A stretch of DNA of 64,000 nucleotides from Maledivibacter sp. (GCA_025210375.1 JAOASB010000004.1:1-64000), one strand, 5' to 3'; counted from the stretch's first letter, positions 28,189-37,383 are shown. Notes: generated from the sequence alone by a model not told the origin. Numbers and translations: made by a program.

Positions 28189-28956
28189 ATGCAAGAGTCG
28201 AATAAGGGATTAATTTATAATATACAACGTTATAGCCTCCATGATGGTCCAGGTATTCGTACAATCGTATTTCTTAAAGGATGTCCTCTTCGTTGTAAAT
28301 GGTGTTCTAATCCAGAATCCCAGAAGATGGATATAGAAATGATGGGTTCCCAGGAGGTAGGACGTATAGCAACTGTAGATGAGATTTTTGATGTGGTCTC
28401 TAGAGATAAAGTGTTTTATGATGAATCCAATGGTGGAATGACATTATCTGGAGGCGAACCACTTATGCAGCCGGATTTTGCAAATGCACTTGTATTGGAG
28501 GCAAAGAAAAGAAATATTCATGTTGCAATTGAAACTACAGGATTTCAACAGTGGGAATCCCTTTGGAAGGTAGTTGAAAAAATAGACCTTGTTCTATTTG
28601 ACATAAAGGTTATGGATTCTAAACGTCATGAAAAGTTTGTTGGAGTACCTAATGAGCTTATTTTGGAAAATGTTAAGAAACTAGCCGGAATGAACAAGGA
28701 TATAATAGTTCGAATACCCATAATACCAGGTTGTAATGATAGCTGGGACAATCTAGCTAAGACAAGTGAATTCTGTAAAAATATTGGAGTTAAAAATATC
28801 GAGCTTCTACCCTATCATAGGTTAGGAGAAGCTAAATATGATAAATTAGGTAGAACCTATGAGCTGAAGGGTTTAAGCACTCCATCAAAGGAAGAACTTA
28901 GGGAAATTGCTTCTGAACTTACAGAGGAGTTTAAAGTAAAGTTGTCTGTTATATAG
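28189..28956 (+). CDS. Radical-SAM activating enzyme for the upstream GRE
   Basis: 255 residues. CPLRCKWC (about 31-38) holds the CxxxCxxC [4Fe-4S] ligands that bind S-adenosylmethionine; the opening YNIQRYSLHDGPGIRTIVFL is typical of GRE activases. It abstracts hydrogen from G781 of the GRE. It lacks the extra ferredoxin-like cysteine clusters that activases of other eliminase GREs usually insert after the CxxxCxxC, so it resembles the short PflA form. The ribosome site AGGAGAAG precedes ATG 28189; the gap to the GRE is 98 bases. Confidence 0.88.
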   Translation: MQESNKGLIYNIQRYSLHDGPGIRTIVFLKGCPLRCKWCSNPESQKMDIEMMGSQEVGRIATVDEIFDVVSRDKVFYDESNGGMTLSGGEPLMQPDFANALVLEAKKRNIHVAIETTGFQQWESLWKVVEKIDLVLFDIKVMDSKRHEKFVGVPNELILENVKKLAGMNKDIIVRIPIIPGCNDSWDNLAKTSEFCKNIGVKNIELLPYHRLGEAKYDKLGRTYELKGLSTPSKEELREIASELTEEFKVKLSVI

Positions 28957-29016
28957 AGTTTATATAATAATTTTAGCAGAAAAATTTTAATTTTTAAAAA
29001 TAAAGGAGAGATTGTA

Positions 29017-29334
29017 ATGAAGGCAAGAAAAGGAGATTGGGTAGAAATCGAAAATTTGATTCTCCAGCCCGAAGAGAGATCAACCAATTTACCAGAGGAT
29101 ACTAGAAAAGTTCCATTAAATATGTGGGTAAGGGGTTTTTTGCAAACCGATGAAGCCGAAGTTGGAGAAGAAGTTGAAATTATAACATTAACAGAAAGAA
29201 AAATTAGTGGGAAATTGGTTGAAATGGCACCAAGACATAATTATGACTATGGAGATACGATCATAGAATTAATTCAAATAGGTGAAGAACTTAAAAGAGA
29301 ACTTGCAAAAGCTTTAGAAAGAGGTGTTAAGTAA
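29017..29334 (+). CDS. ortA: 2-amino-4-ketopentanoate thiolase, alpha subunit
   Basis: 105 residues matching OrtA of clostridial ornithine fermentation (KARKGDWVEIENLILQPEER at the start, PRHNYDYGDTIIELIQIGEE near the end). With OrtB it cleaves 2-amino-4-ketopentanoate with CoA to acetyl-CoA and alanine. The ribosome site AAAGGAG precedes ATG 29017. Its TAA overlaps the ortB ATG (TAATG), so the subunits are made together. The usual upstream ornithine genes (oraS, oraE, ord) are absent. Confidence 0.88.
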   Translation: MKARKGDWVEIENLILQPEERSTNLPEDTRKVPLNMWVRGFLQTDEAEVGEEVEIITLTERKISGKLVEMAPRHNYDYGDTIIELIQIGEELKRELAKALERGVK

Positions 29335-30746
29335 TGAAGGATATGTCTTATGAAGGAGTTATGAGTAGAAACAATGAAATAATGAAGGCAGCAGTAGGTA
29401 TTGACTATGCTAAGTTTGAACAAAGTAAAATAGCCTTCGATTACGAAGGGTTAATGAAAGAAGTTCCTTACTCTTTTAAAGAAATTAGAGAGATTCAAAG
29501 AGAAACCAAGGTTGGAGATACACCACTTTTTGAGCTTAAGAATTTAACTACTCTTGTAAGAAGCGTTAGTGAAAAGGGTAAGGGAGCTAGGATTTTTGTT
29601 AAGGATGAGGCAGCAAATTGTTCAGGTTCATATAAGGATAGAAGAGCTTCACTTTCGGTTTATCATGCCCAAAAACATGGATATAAAGGAGCTATTTCTG
29701 CTACTTCTGGGAACTATGGAGCAGCAGTAGCATCCCAGGCATCACAAAGAGGAATTAAATCCATCGTTGTCCAAGAAGTATTTGATTCAAGAAAAGTAGG
29801 ACAACCAGAGATATTAGAAAAAGGAAGAAAGTGTGAAGCCTTTAACTCAGAGGTTGTACAGCTTACAACTGGACCCGAATTATTCTATGTATTTCTAAGA
29901 TTATTAGAGGAAACTGGTTATTTCAATTCATCACTTTATTCACCATATAGTATTGCAGGTGTTGAGACTCTAGGATATGAGATCGCTGAAGAACTTATGG
30001 AGAAAGAAGGTAAGTTTCCAGATGCAGTAGTAGTAACTAATGCAGGTGGAGGAAATCTTACAGGAACAGCTAGGGGATTAATCAAAGCAGGAGCTGTAGA
30101 TACAAAAATAATTGGAGCATCCGTAAATCTTAAAGGACTTCACATGGCTTCTGATACAGATTTCAATAAGAAATCCTTTACAACAGGGCATACAGGTTTT
30201 GGTATCCCTTTTGCTACATTGCCTGATAGATCCGATGTTCCAAGAAATGCCGCTAGAACCTTAAGATACATGGATAGATATGTTTCTGTAAATCAAGGGG
30301 AAGTATTTTATGTAACACAAGCATTAGCTGTTCTTGAGGGCCTTGAAAGAGGACCAGCAGGAAATACATCTTTAGCAGCTGCTTTAGCTATTGCTAAAGA
30401 GATGGATGAGGATCAAATAATTGTTGTTCAAGAAACTGAGTATACAGGTGCTGGTAAACATCCAACTGCACAATTAACATTTGCTAAGGAAAATGGAATT
30501 GAAGTAAGAAGAGGAAATCCAAATGAAGAGATACCAGGAAAGAGTATCGTAATTCCTAATAGCTTTGATCAAATTGAAGCAAGAGAAATTAACTTAGATA
30601 AGATGAAAAGATCCTTCGTTAAGAATGCAGTGGTAAAGGCAGGGGTTACAATAGATGAATTAACCAAGGAAGATATAGAATTTTTAGCTGAAGATTGCAA
30701 GATATCAGTTAGTATGGTAAGTGATATCTTAAAGGAAATGAAATAG
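29334..30746 (+). CDS. ortB: 2-amino-4-ketopentanoate thiolase, PLP-binding beta subunit
   Basis: 470 residues, fold type II PLP enzyme related to threonine synthase. The PLP lysine is in GSYKDRRAS (K101); the phosphate-binding loop is near TNAGGGNLTGTARG. This subunit carries the chemistry that makes alanine from carbons 1-3 of the substrate while the acetyl group goes to CoA. One-base overlap with ortA. A leaky hairpin follows before the next gene. Confidence 0.88.
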   Translation: MKDMSYEGVMSRNNEIMKAAVGIDYAKFEQSKIAFDYEGLMKEVPYSFKEIREIQRETKVGDTPLFELKNLTTLVRSVSEKGKGARIFVKDEAANCSGSYKDRRASLSVYHAQKHGYKGAISATSGNYGAAVASQASQRGIKSIVVQEVFDSRKVGQPEILEKGRKCEAFNSEVVQLTTGPELFYVFLRLLEETGYFNSSLYSPYSIAGVETLGYEIAEELMEKEGKFPDAVVVTNAGGGNLTGTARGLIKAGAVDTKIIGASVNLKGLHMASDTDFNKKSFTTGHTGFGIPFATLPDRSDVPRNAARTLRYMDRYVSVNQGEVFYVTQALAVLEGLERGPAGNTSLAAALAIAKEMDEDQIIVVQETEYTGAGKHPTAQLTFAKENGIEVRRGNPNEEIPGKSIVIPNSFDQIEAREINLDKMKRSFVKNAVVKAGVTIDELTKEDIEFLAEDCKISVSMVSDILKEMK

Positions 30747-30761
30747 AGATATATAATTAAT

Positions 30762-30812
30762 TAACACTTTAGAAAATATGGGGATTTATAAAGATTCCTA
30801 TGTTTTCAGAGT
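30762..30812 (+). terminator. Imperfect hairpin after ortB
   Basis: A stem with mismatches (ACACTTTAGAAAATA, from 30762, against TGTTTTCAGAGTGT) and no strong T run. It is a candidate attenuator or processing site within the operon, not a clear end. Confidence 0.4.
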
Positions 30813-30857
30813 GTAGAATTTATAGATTAATATGAGCATGAGTAGGAGGACAAAGTA

Positions 30858-32213
30858 GTGTGTAAAGCAGTCACAGAAAAAACAAACAATATAATTGATA
30901 GAGAAAAAAAATATTTATCATATACAACTAGAGTGCCCTACTATCCATTGGTAGTTGATGAAGCAAAGGGTTGTGTCATAAAGGACATAGAAGGAAATGA
31001 ATTTATAGATTTTCTGTCAAGTGCCGCGGTTATCAATACTGGTCATAATCATCCAAGAATTGTAAAAGCAATTAAGAATCAGATTGATAAATTTATTCAT
31101 TATACACCGGCTTATATGTATCATAAGCCCCATACAGAATTAGCAGAAAAGCTAGTTAATATTTCACCAGGTAATTTTGAAAAAAGAGTTGCCTTTGGGT
31201 TATCTGGGTCTTCCTCGGTGGATGGTGCAATTAAAGCAGCTTGTAGCTTTACTAAAAGGCGTAAAATAGTTTCTTTTCTAAGATCCTATCATGGCACAAC
31301 CGTTGGAGCTATAAGTGTATCGGGATATAGTACGGATATGAAAAAGAATCTAGGACCTTTAATGTCAGATGTTCATTTTATACCTTATCCAGATTCCTAC
31401 CGAGGTAATTATAGTAATGGAGATGTGGAGTGCATTTCCGGATATATTGATTATTTTAAAGAATTGCTAGCAACAGTGGTTCCCCCTGAGGAGATTGCTG
31501 CTGTTATATATGAGCCGATTCAAGGAGATGCGGGGGTAGTTATACCACCAGTAGGATACTATAAAGAATTAGATAAAATATGTAAGCAGCACGGAATATT
31601 ACTTATTGCAGACGAAGTTCAGACAGGGTTTGGTAGGACTGGAAGGATGTTTGCATCGGAATATTTTGATATAGAACCAGATATTTTGGTTTTTGGAAAA
31701 GCCATGGCTTCGGGAATGCCTCTTAGTGGATTGGTAGCTAGAAAAGAGATATTTGAAAATTGGGGTACACCAGCCCACTTCTTTAATACTGCCGGTAATC
31801 CTATTTCATGTGCCGCAGCTATTGAAACAATCAATGTCATCAAAGAAGAAGGATTAGTTGAAAATTCAAATGACCAAGGAAATTATATACAGGACAGATT
31901 TAAAGTCTTAATGGATAAATTTGAGTGTATTGGTGATGTCAGAGGAAAAGGATTGCTAATTGGTGTAGATATAGTAAAGGATAGAGCTACAAAGGAAAGA
32001 GATATTGAGAAGACGGCTAAAATTTGTTGGAGATGTTGGGAAAAAGGATTGATTCTAGCCTTCTTTAGTGGTTCTGTTCTAAGAATTGCTCCACCTTTAA
32101 CCTTGAGTAGAAAAGAAGCAGAAGCAGCTATGGATATCATTGAAGCTTCAATAGCTGATGTAGAAGCAGGCAAGGTTTCAGATGAAGTATTGAATGAAAT
32201 TAAAGGCTGGTAG
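30858..32213 (+). CDS. Class III PLP enzyme, isoleucine 2-epimerase-like
   Basis: 451 residues, fold type I class III aminotransferase family; PLP lysine K281 in LVFGKAMASGMPLS. Several stretches (SSAAVINTGHNHPRIVKAIK, FIHYTPAYMYHKP, VLRIAPPL and the GW end) resemble lactobacillar isoleucine 2-epimerase more than ordinary 4-aminobutyrate or acetylornithine transaminases. In this operon an epimerase makes sense: it could racemise the D-alanine expected from OrtAB, or act on 2-amino-4-ketopentanoate. Acting on hydroxyproline itself is chemically harder because it is a secondary amine. A transaminase role remains possible. GTG 30858 follows AGGAGGAC. Confidence 0.7.
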   Translation: MCKAVTEKTNNIIDREKKYLSYTTRVPYYPLVVDEAKGCVIKDIEGNEFIDFLSSAAVINTGHNHPRIVKAIKNQIDKFIHYTPAYMYHKPHTELAEKLVNISPGNFEKRVAFGLSGSSSVDGAIKAACSFTKRRKIVSFLRSYHGTTVGAISVSGYSTDMKKNLGPLMSDVHFIPYPDSYRGNYSNGDVECISGYIDYFKELLATVVPPEEIAAVIYEPIQGDAGVVIPPVGYYKELDKICKQHGILLIADEVQTGFGRTGRMFASEYFDIEPDILVFGKAMASGMPLSGLVARKEIFENWGTPAHFFNTAGNPISCAAAIETINVIKEEGLVENSNDQGNYIQDRFKVLMDKFECIGDVRGKGLLIGVDIVKDRATKERDIEKTAKICWRCWEKGLILAFFSGSVLRIAPPLTLSRKEAEAAMDIIEASIADVEAGKVSDEVLNEIKGW

Positions 32214-32415
32214 TATTTTAGTCTTATTGTAACTTGAAAAAATATTAATAAAATATATAATTGTGATAAAATTAGCTGAATTGAAAGATTTTAAATTTAA
32301 AATTATTAGTAATGTATAGCAAATATCTATATTTACATAGCTTTCATTTTAAATTTTATTGCTAAAATTATGTCTTTCAATTATAAGCATATATATCTTG
32401 AAAGGAGATACTAAT

Positions 32416-33768
32416 ATGAATGAACAAAATGGACTTAAAAAAGAACTGAGTTTTTTCACGGTTCTTATGCTAGTAATTGGAATTGTAATAGGGTCTGGAG
32501 TATTTTATAAGCCCCATGCATTATATACTGCTACTAACGGGGCACCTGGGCTTGGTATATTAGCATGGATAGTTGGAGGGATTTTAGCCCTATTTGGTGC
32601 ATTAACAGCTGCAGAATTATCTGCTGCCATTCCTAAGACTGGTGGTATGATTCCATGGATCAGAGAAGGATTTGGGGATGTTCCTGCTTATTTACTTGGT
32701 TGGAGCCAGACCGTAGTTACGTGGCCTTCATTTATTGCCGCTTTAGGTGTTATTTTTGGGAAAACAGCTATTATATTGCTAGGGGTCAGTGAAAGCTGGA
32801 GCTTACCTATAGCTATTTGTGCCATAGTATTTCTAATTTCTATGAACTGTATTTCTACTAAATTAGGTGGACAAATTGGTTCAGTATCTACTGTAATAAA
32901 GTTAATCCCATTAATTTTTATTATCATTATAGGGTTGGTTAAAGGGCCTTCTGTTGGTAATGGAGCGGCTAATCTTTTACCATTCACAGTAGCAGATGGG
33001 GATACAAGTATATTTGCAGCTCTTTGTGCAGCTACTTTAGCTACTTTATATGCATACCAAGGATGGATAGATGCTGGAGCCCTTGCTGGTGAAATGAAAA
33101 ATCCGTCTAGGGATTTACCATTGGCTTTGACTTTAGGACTTAGTATCATTATGACAATTTATATTGCTATAAACATTGCTTATTTATTTGTACTTCCTGC
33201 TTCTCATTTTGTACAATCAGAAACTCCTGCAATGGATGTTGCTAAGGTTCTATTTGGAGAAACAGGTGGAACGTTAATTAATGTAGCTATATTGATTTCC
33301 GTGTTTGGAGCGCTTAATGCAAACATTATGGCAGGTATACGTGCGCCATATACCCTTGCTATTAAAAATCAACTTCCTTTTTCTAACTGGTTGAAGAAAG
33401 TTAATGAAAAAACCCACACTCCAATAAATTGTGGTATTTATATGGCAGTTGTAGCTAGTATCTACGCGTCAACTGGTGGATTTGATTTCCTAACTAATAT
33501 TACTGTTGTTACAACTTGGATATTCTATATTGTAGTATTTTTAGCTGTAATTAAGCTTAGAATAACTCAGCCAGAATTAAATCGTCCATATAGGGTTCCT
33601 CTTTATCCAATTATTCCTATTATAGCTATTGTTGGTGGAGCAGCAGTTGTATTTATGGCCTTAAAAAGTGACTTTTCCAATAATGTAATGGGTATAGTTA
33701 TTACGTTATTAGGACTTCCAGTTTATTATGTAATTAGAAATAAGTTTGTAGAAGAAGAAGCTCAGTAA
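32416..33768 (+). CDS. APC-family amino acid permease
   Basis: 450 residues with about twelve membrane segments; the first helix has the APC signature VIGIVIGSGVFYKP. Probably imports the amino acid used by the operon (hydroxyproline, if the pathway call is right) or exchanges substrate for alanine. ATG 32416 follows AAAGGAGAT; the longer in-frame start lacks a ribosome site. The 200-base gap upstream holds no promoter I can support. Confidence 0.85.
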   Translation: MNEQNGLKKELSFFTVLMLVIGIVIGSGVFYKPHALYTATNGAPGLGILAWIVGGILALFGALTAAELSAAIPKTGGMIPWIREGFGDVPAYLLGWSQTVVTWPSFIAALGVIFGKTAIILLGVSESWSLPIAICAIVFLISMNCISTKLGGQIGSVSTVIKLIPLIFIIIIGLVKGPSVGNGAANLLPFTVADGDTSIFAALCAATLATLYAYQGWIDAGALAGEMKNPSRDLPLALTLGLSIIMTIYIAINIAYLFVLPASHFVQSETPAMDVAKVLFGETGGTLINVAILISVFGALNANIMAGIRAPYTLAIKNQLPFSNWLKKVNEKTHTPINCGIYMAVVASIYASTGGFDFLTNITVVTTWIFYIVVFLAVIKLRITQPELNRPYRVPLYPIIPIIAIVGGAAVVFMALKSDFSNNVMGIVITLLGLPVYYVIRNKFVEEEAQ

Positions 33769-33828
33769 TTATATAAACAAGTGACATATAAAACTTACTA
33801 GCAACTCGTGTTTCCAGTAAAAAAGATA

Positions 33829-33877
33829 AAAACAGCCTTGAACCATTATAAAAATTAGGTTTTTGGCTGTTTTTTTC
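33829..33877 (+). terminator. Terminator after permease gene
   Basis: AACAGCC (33831-33837) pairs with GGCTGTT (33865-33871) across a structured loop, followed by a T run. Confidence 0.8.
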
Positions 33878-34030
33878 TTTATAAAATTATAGCAGATTTT
33901 CAACCTCTCAAAGGATAAATGAAAATAATAATCATAATCATTTACAACGGGTTCTTTTCTTGATATACTATATTTATGTTTAAATGGCATAAATTATCGC
34001 GGCAAAATTTATGTTATGGAGTTGATTTAA

Positions 34031-34630
34031 ATGGCAAGAATGAGAGGACCAAGATTTAAGAAATGTAGAAGATTAGGACTTAATGTTTGTGGACATCCAA
34101 AAGCTATGAAGAGAGAGGGAAATGGACAGTCAAGGACAAATAGAAAACTATCTCCCTATGGGGTTCAGCTTTTAGAAAAGCAAAGATTAAGGGCCTACTA
34201 CGAAGTGATGGAAAAGCAGTTTAGAAGATATGTTAAGGCAGCAATAAAAGACAAAGAAAAAACAGGGATTTCATTAATCACAAAGCTTGAATGCAGACTT
34301 GACAATCTAGTATATAGGCTAAACTTTGCTAGTTCCATCAGACAAGCAAGACAAATGGTAGTACACGGACATATCTTAGTAAATGGTAAAAAGGTTGATA
34401 TACCATCCTATGCAGTATCTGTAGGAGATATAATTTCTTTAAGGGAAAAATCAAGTAAAAATGAGATGTTTAGAAACAATTTTCTAGATAATATAACATT
34501 TACATTGCCGTATTTAAGTAAAAGCGAATCTGATCTTTCGGGGAAATTAGAAAGAATACCGGATCGTGAAGAAATTCCAATTGAAATTAATGACCATTTA
34601 GTAGTAGAGTTCTATTCAAAAATTATCTAG
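34031..34630 (+). CDS. rpsD: 30S ribosomal protein S4, stand-alone copy
   Basis: 199 residues, S4 family: N-terminal domain and the S4 RNA-binding domain (about 90-155; [40 protein letters not shown]). Only two cysteines (C12, C20) remain of the four-cysteine zinc site seen in many bacterial S4 proteins, so this is the zinc-free type. It sits outside any ribosomal operon between a catabolic operon and an unknown gene. A second, zinc-type copy may exist elsewhere. GGAG precedes ATG 34031. Confidence 0.92.
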   Translation: MARMRGPRFKKCRRLGLNVCGHPKAMKREGNGQSRTNRKLSPYGVQLLEKQRLRAYYEVMEKQFRRYVKAAIKDKEKTGISLITKLECRLDNLVYRLNFASSIRQARQMVVHGHILVNGKKVDIPSYAVSVGDIISLREKSSKNEMFRNNFLDNITFTLPYLSKSESDLSGKLERIPDREEIPIEINDHLVVEFYSKII

Positions 34631-34658
34631 AATTTAAAAGTGTATTGCTATTTTGTCT

Positions 34659-34690
34659 ACAAAGGCTATATTTATATGTATAGCCTTTGT
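34659..34690. terminator. Hairpin after rpsD
   Basis: ACAAAGGCTATA (34659-34670) pairs with TATAGCCTTTGT (34679-34690). The following T run is missing, so it may work by other means or in the opposite direction. Confidence 0.5.
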
Positions 34691-34726
34691 AATTACCTAG
34701 ACGATTAGTTGACTTGGGGTGAAAAA

Positions 34727-35416
34727 ATGCAAGGTTTAAATAAAGATAGCTTCCTTTTTTGGGAAAATAAAATTAGAAATACCGATGGTATTTTATTTGG
34801 CAATATAGATAAAAGGAGACTAACAAAGGAATCAGTCATCATATACGTAGGTATACTAGATAGTAAAAAGGGTTTGCTCCGATCGGGCTGGAGTAGTCAT
34901 GGAGATATAAGTACGGCCCTAGGTTTTTTACAGTATGTATTTTTACCAACATCCTTTTATACCTGGATAGATCGAGAAAGTGAAGGTTTTTATATTCCCT
35001 TATCTCCCTTTGATGTACTTAAAAAAGAGGTATTGAAGAATATTAATAAGGAAGATGATATAAATATAAGTAACGATGCCATCAGAATGGAGAGGGCATA
35101 CAATTATCTAAATAGTATATGGAGATATAAAGACAATTTAAAAGCTGTAAAGCTAAAAAAATTCTGTAGAGATTTTAATTATTTATGGGATAGAGAACCT
35201 GAAAAAAGACTATATATTAGGGTGTTTGAAAGATCAGAAGAAATAGTTGACTTTATTTTAGAACAAGGTGAAACTGAATTTGAAGAGGTTATTGAAGAAG
35301 AAATTGATATGACAATTGATGAACTGAAGTTCATATGCCAAAATGCATATGATGAACCCCTAATAAACAGGAATTTCATTGAATTACTAAATACTAGGAT
35401 TCCTATATGGTTTTGA
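34727..35416 (+). CDS. Unknown soluble protein
   Basis: 229 residues, no membrane segment or signal peptide. Aromatic-rich middle (FLQYVFLPTSFYTWIDRESE) and a strongly acidic C-terminal third (EEVIEEEIDMTIDELKF). I do not recognise the family. ATG 34727 (MQGLNKDSFL) follows GGGGTG; the TTG 18 bases upstream overlaps that site. It may be co-transcribed with rpsD, given the weak hairpin between them. Confidence 0.6.
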   Translation: MQGLNKDSFLFWENKIRNTDGILFGNIDKRRLTKESVIIYVGILDSKKGLLRSGWSSHGDISTALGFLQYVFLPTSFYTWIDRESEGFYIPLSPFDVLKKEVLKNINKEDDINISNDAIRMERAYNYLNSIWRYKDNLKAVKLKKFCRDFNYLWDREPEKRLYIRVFERSEEIVDFILEQGETEFEEVIEEEIDMTIDELKFICQNAYDEPLINRNFIELLNTRIPIWF

Positions 35417-35487
35417 CTGAAATCTTCATATAGTACTTGGTATTATTTTCTATTATAGGTGATTTCTCGAAAAGAAATCTAATCAAA

Positions 35488-35540
35488 AGTGGATACACTC
35501 CGTATCCCTTTATCTTATTTGTAGGGGGATTGTATCCACT
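35488..35540. terminator. Terminator between convergent genes
   Basis: AGTGGATACA (35488-35497) and TGTATCCACT (35531-35540) form a 10-bp stem, with inner pairing of TCCC to GGGA. It separates the unknown gene from the tetR/ADH operon. Confidence 0.7.
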
Positions 35541-35603
35541 CATTTTAATTATGATAGGATTTTCAGCTGCTAATGACATACCTTCTTACTATTTTCAATC
35601 TCA

Positions 35604-36149
35604 TTATTTAAAGTCAATCACACTTTTAATAATCAATGTCATATCAAATTTAAACTGTTCTTTTGAAGTTTCTACAAGTAACAAGCCCTTACCAGATGAA
35701 ATAAGTGCCATTGCTATTCCCAATGATTTTTCAGGTGTTACACAATCATTCTTCACGAGAAAATCAGCTAATCTATTGGTAAAACGTACATGCCAATCTT
35801 CCTCTGAAGAATAGGTAGCTGCTAAAACATCGTCCAAAACATTAGTGCCATAGGAGTGATTAATAATATCTATCCCTTCACCGATAAAGATTTCAAAGAC
35901 TTCTTGAAGTGTTTGAAAAGGCCCATGCTGATCCCTACTGAGTTCTTCAAAAATCCTACTATACATATCGGATAAATATGTTTGAATTGCCCAATTATAG
36001 CATTTTTCTTTTGAACCAAATTTTTTGTATATGGATTGCCTAGACATACCTGTAGCATTTGCTATATCTTGCATAGTAGTTTTCTTATAACTTAATCGAG
36101 TAAATGGCAGAAAAATTTTTCTAGCCATCAGAATATCTTTTTTGTTCAT
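35604..36149 (-). CDS. TetR/AcrR-family regulator
   Basis: 181 residues from ATG 36149 (or 191 from a TTG at 36179 that overlaps the preceding gene but lacks a ribosome site). The N-terminal TetR helix-turn-helix is clear (TTMQDIANATGMSRQSIYKK); the C-terminal ligand domain is not recognisable. Second gene after the alcohol dehydrogenase on the same strand, so it probably represses its own operon. Confidence 0.82.
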   Translation of the reverse strand: MNKKDILMARKIFLPFTRLSYKKTTMQDIANATGMSRQSIYKKFGSKEKCYNWAIQTYLSDMYSRIFEELSRDQHGPFQTLQEVFEIFIGEGIDIINHSYGTNVLDDVLAATYSSEEDWHVRFTNRLADFLVKNDCVTPEKSLGIAMALISSGKGLLLVETSKEQFKFDMTLIIKSVIDFK

Positions 36150-36171
36150 TCTTACAACCCCAAACCTTCTA

Positions 36172-37383
36172 TTATTCAAATGATATGTTCAATTCACCCC
36201 TAGTAATTGAATGCAAAATCAACTCAACATCCTTGGACTTCATCGTTTTTGGAACCGCATAAGATTTTTTTGCTTCAATAAGAGCATCCTTAGATATTTT
36301 TGTAAAATCCTTTTTATCTAGACCATCCAATTTAGCTGGTATTTCAATTGTTTTATATAATTTATCAATACGCTCAATAAAATTATCGGCCATTTCTTCA
36401 TTATTCTTAACATTTGATGTACCATTTAATAGAATTTCAAGTTTAGCATATTTACTTAGACATTTCGATTTGTTAAATCTTAAAACCCTCGGTAATAAAA
36501 TTGCATTCGCTAGACCATGGGGGGTGTTATAGCACGCACTAATCTGATGGGATATAGCATGTACATAACCTAAGCTTGATTTTGTAAATGCATATCCGGC
36601 TTGGAAAGAAGCTTGGGCCATCATTTCTCGGGCTTTTAAATCCTCACCATTTGAAACAGCTAAAGGTAGATAGTCGAATATCAACTTAATTGCCATTTCT
36701 GCATGTTGATCAGTTTCCTGTGAAGAATTAGCAGAAATATAGGCTTCAATTGCATGGGTTAGGGCATCCATCCCAACAGCCGCTGTCATATGTGAAGGTA
36801 ATGATTTGATTAATTGTGGGTCAAGGGCGACTGCAATTGGAATTAATTTGGGATCAATAAAGAAATGTTTTTTATGTGTTCTTGCATCTGAAATAACCGC
36901 TGCAATTGTTGTTTCCGATCCACTCCCTGAAGTAGTTGGTGCAGCATAAAATGGCAGAGGATGCTCCTTTATCTTTAATATGCCTACTAGCTTTTCTACA
37001 CTACGTTTATTGGTACTAGCAACTGATATTACTTTTGCAACATCTATTACCGAGCCTCCTCCAATAGCTATTATACTGTCACATTTATTAGAAATACTTA
37101 ATTCTAGTCCTTCTTTTATTTGATTGAACGTCGGGTTTGGTATTGACCCGTTGTAAATACTCACTTCACAGTTATTCTCATGTAATTTTTCAATTAAAGG
37201 CTTTAATTTACCACTCTTTAATAAATATTTTCCCGTCACAAGCAAAGGACGTTTCTTTCCAGACGCAATTAGCATATCGGCTAGTTTTAAAACCGATTCA
37301 CACCCAGAATATACCAATGGCTTTTGAGGGGGCCAAAGCCTATAAAATACTTTCAATCCATACGTAATTGGTGTCGATAACAT
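36172..37383 (-). CDS. Iron-containing alcohol dehydrogenase
   Basis: 403 residues, group III (iron) ADH family. NAD-binding GGGSVIDVAK and metal-ligand regions GMDALTHAIEAYIS and HAISHQISACYNTPHG are intact. It would reduce an aldehyde or oxidise an alcohol with NAD(P)H; the exact substrate is open. ATG 37383 follows GGAAGGAG. Likely regulated by the TetR gene that overlaps or abuts its end. Confidence 0.88.
   Translation of the reverse strand: MLSTPITYGLKVFYRLWPPQKPLVYSGCESVLKLADMLIASGKKRPLLVTGKYLLKSGKLKPLIEKLHENNCEVSIYNGSIPNPTFNQIKEGLELSISNKCDSIIAIGGGSVIDVAKVISVASTNKRSVEKLVGILKIKEHPLPFYAAPTTSGSGSETTIAAVISDARTHKKHFFIDPKLIPIAVALDPQLIKSLPSHMTAAVGMDALTHAIEAYISANSSQETDQHAEMAIKLIFDYLPLAVSNGEDLKAREMMAQASFQAGYAFTKSSLGYVHAISHQISACYNTPHGLANAILLPRVLRFNKSKCLSKYAKLEILLNGTSNVKNNEEMADNFIERIDKLYKTIEIPAKLDGLDKKDFTKISKDALIEAKKSYAVPKTMKSKDVELILHSITRGELNISFE

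Noticed and set aside
29017-30746. Ornithine fermentation as the purpose of ortAB
   Set aside because: The expected aminomutase, racemase and dehydrogenase genes are absent, and a GRE plus activase precede ortAB in the same operon. Ornithine genes elsewhere in the genome cannot be excluded.
35437-35814. Plus-strand frame of 125 codons
   Set aside because: It overlaps the tetR gene on the other strand and starts within the terminator region.
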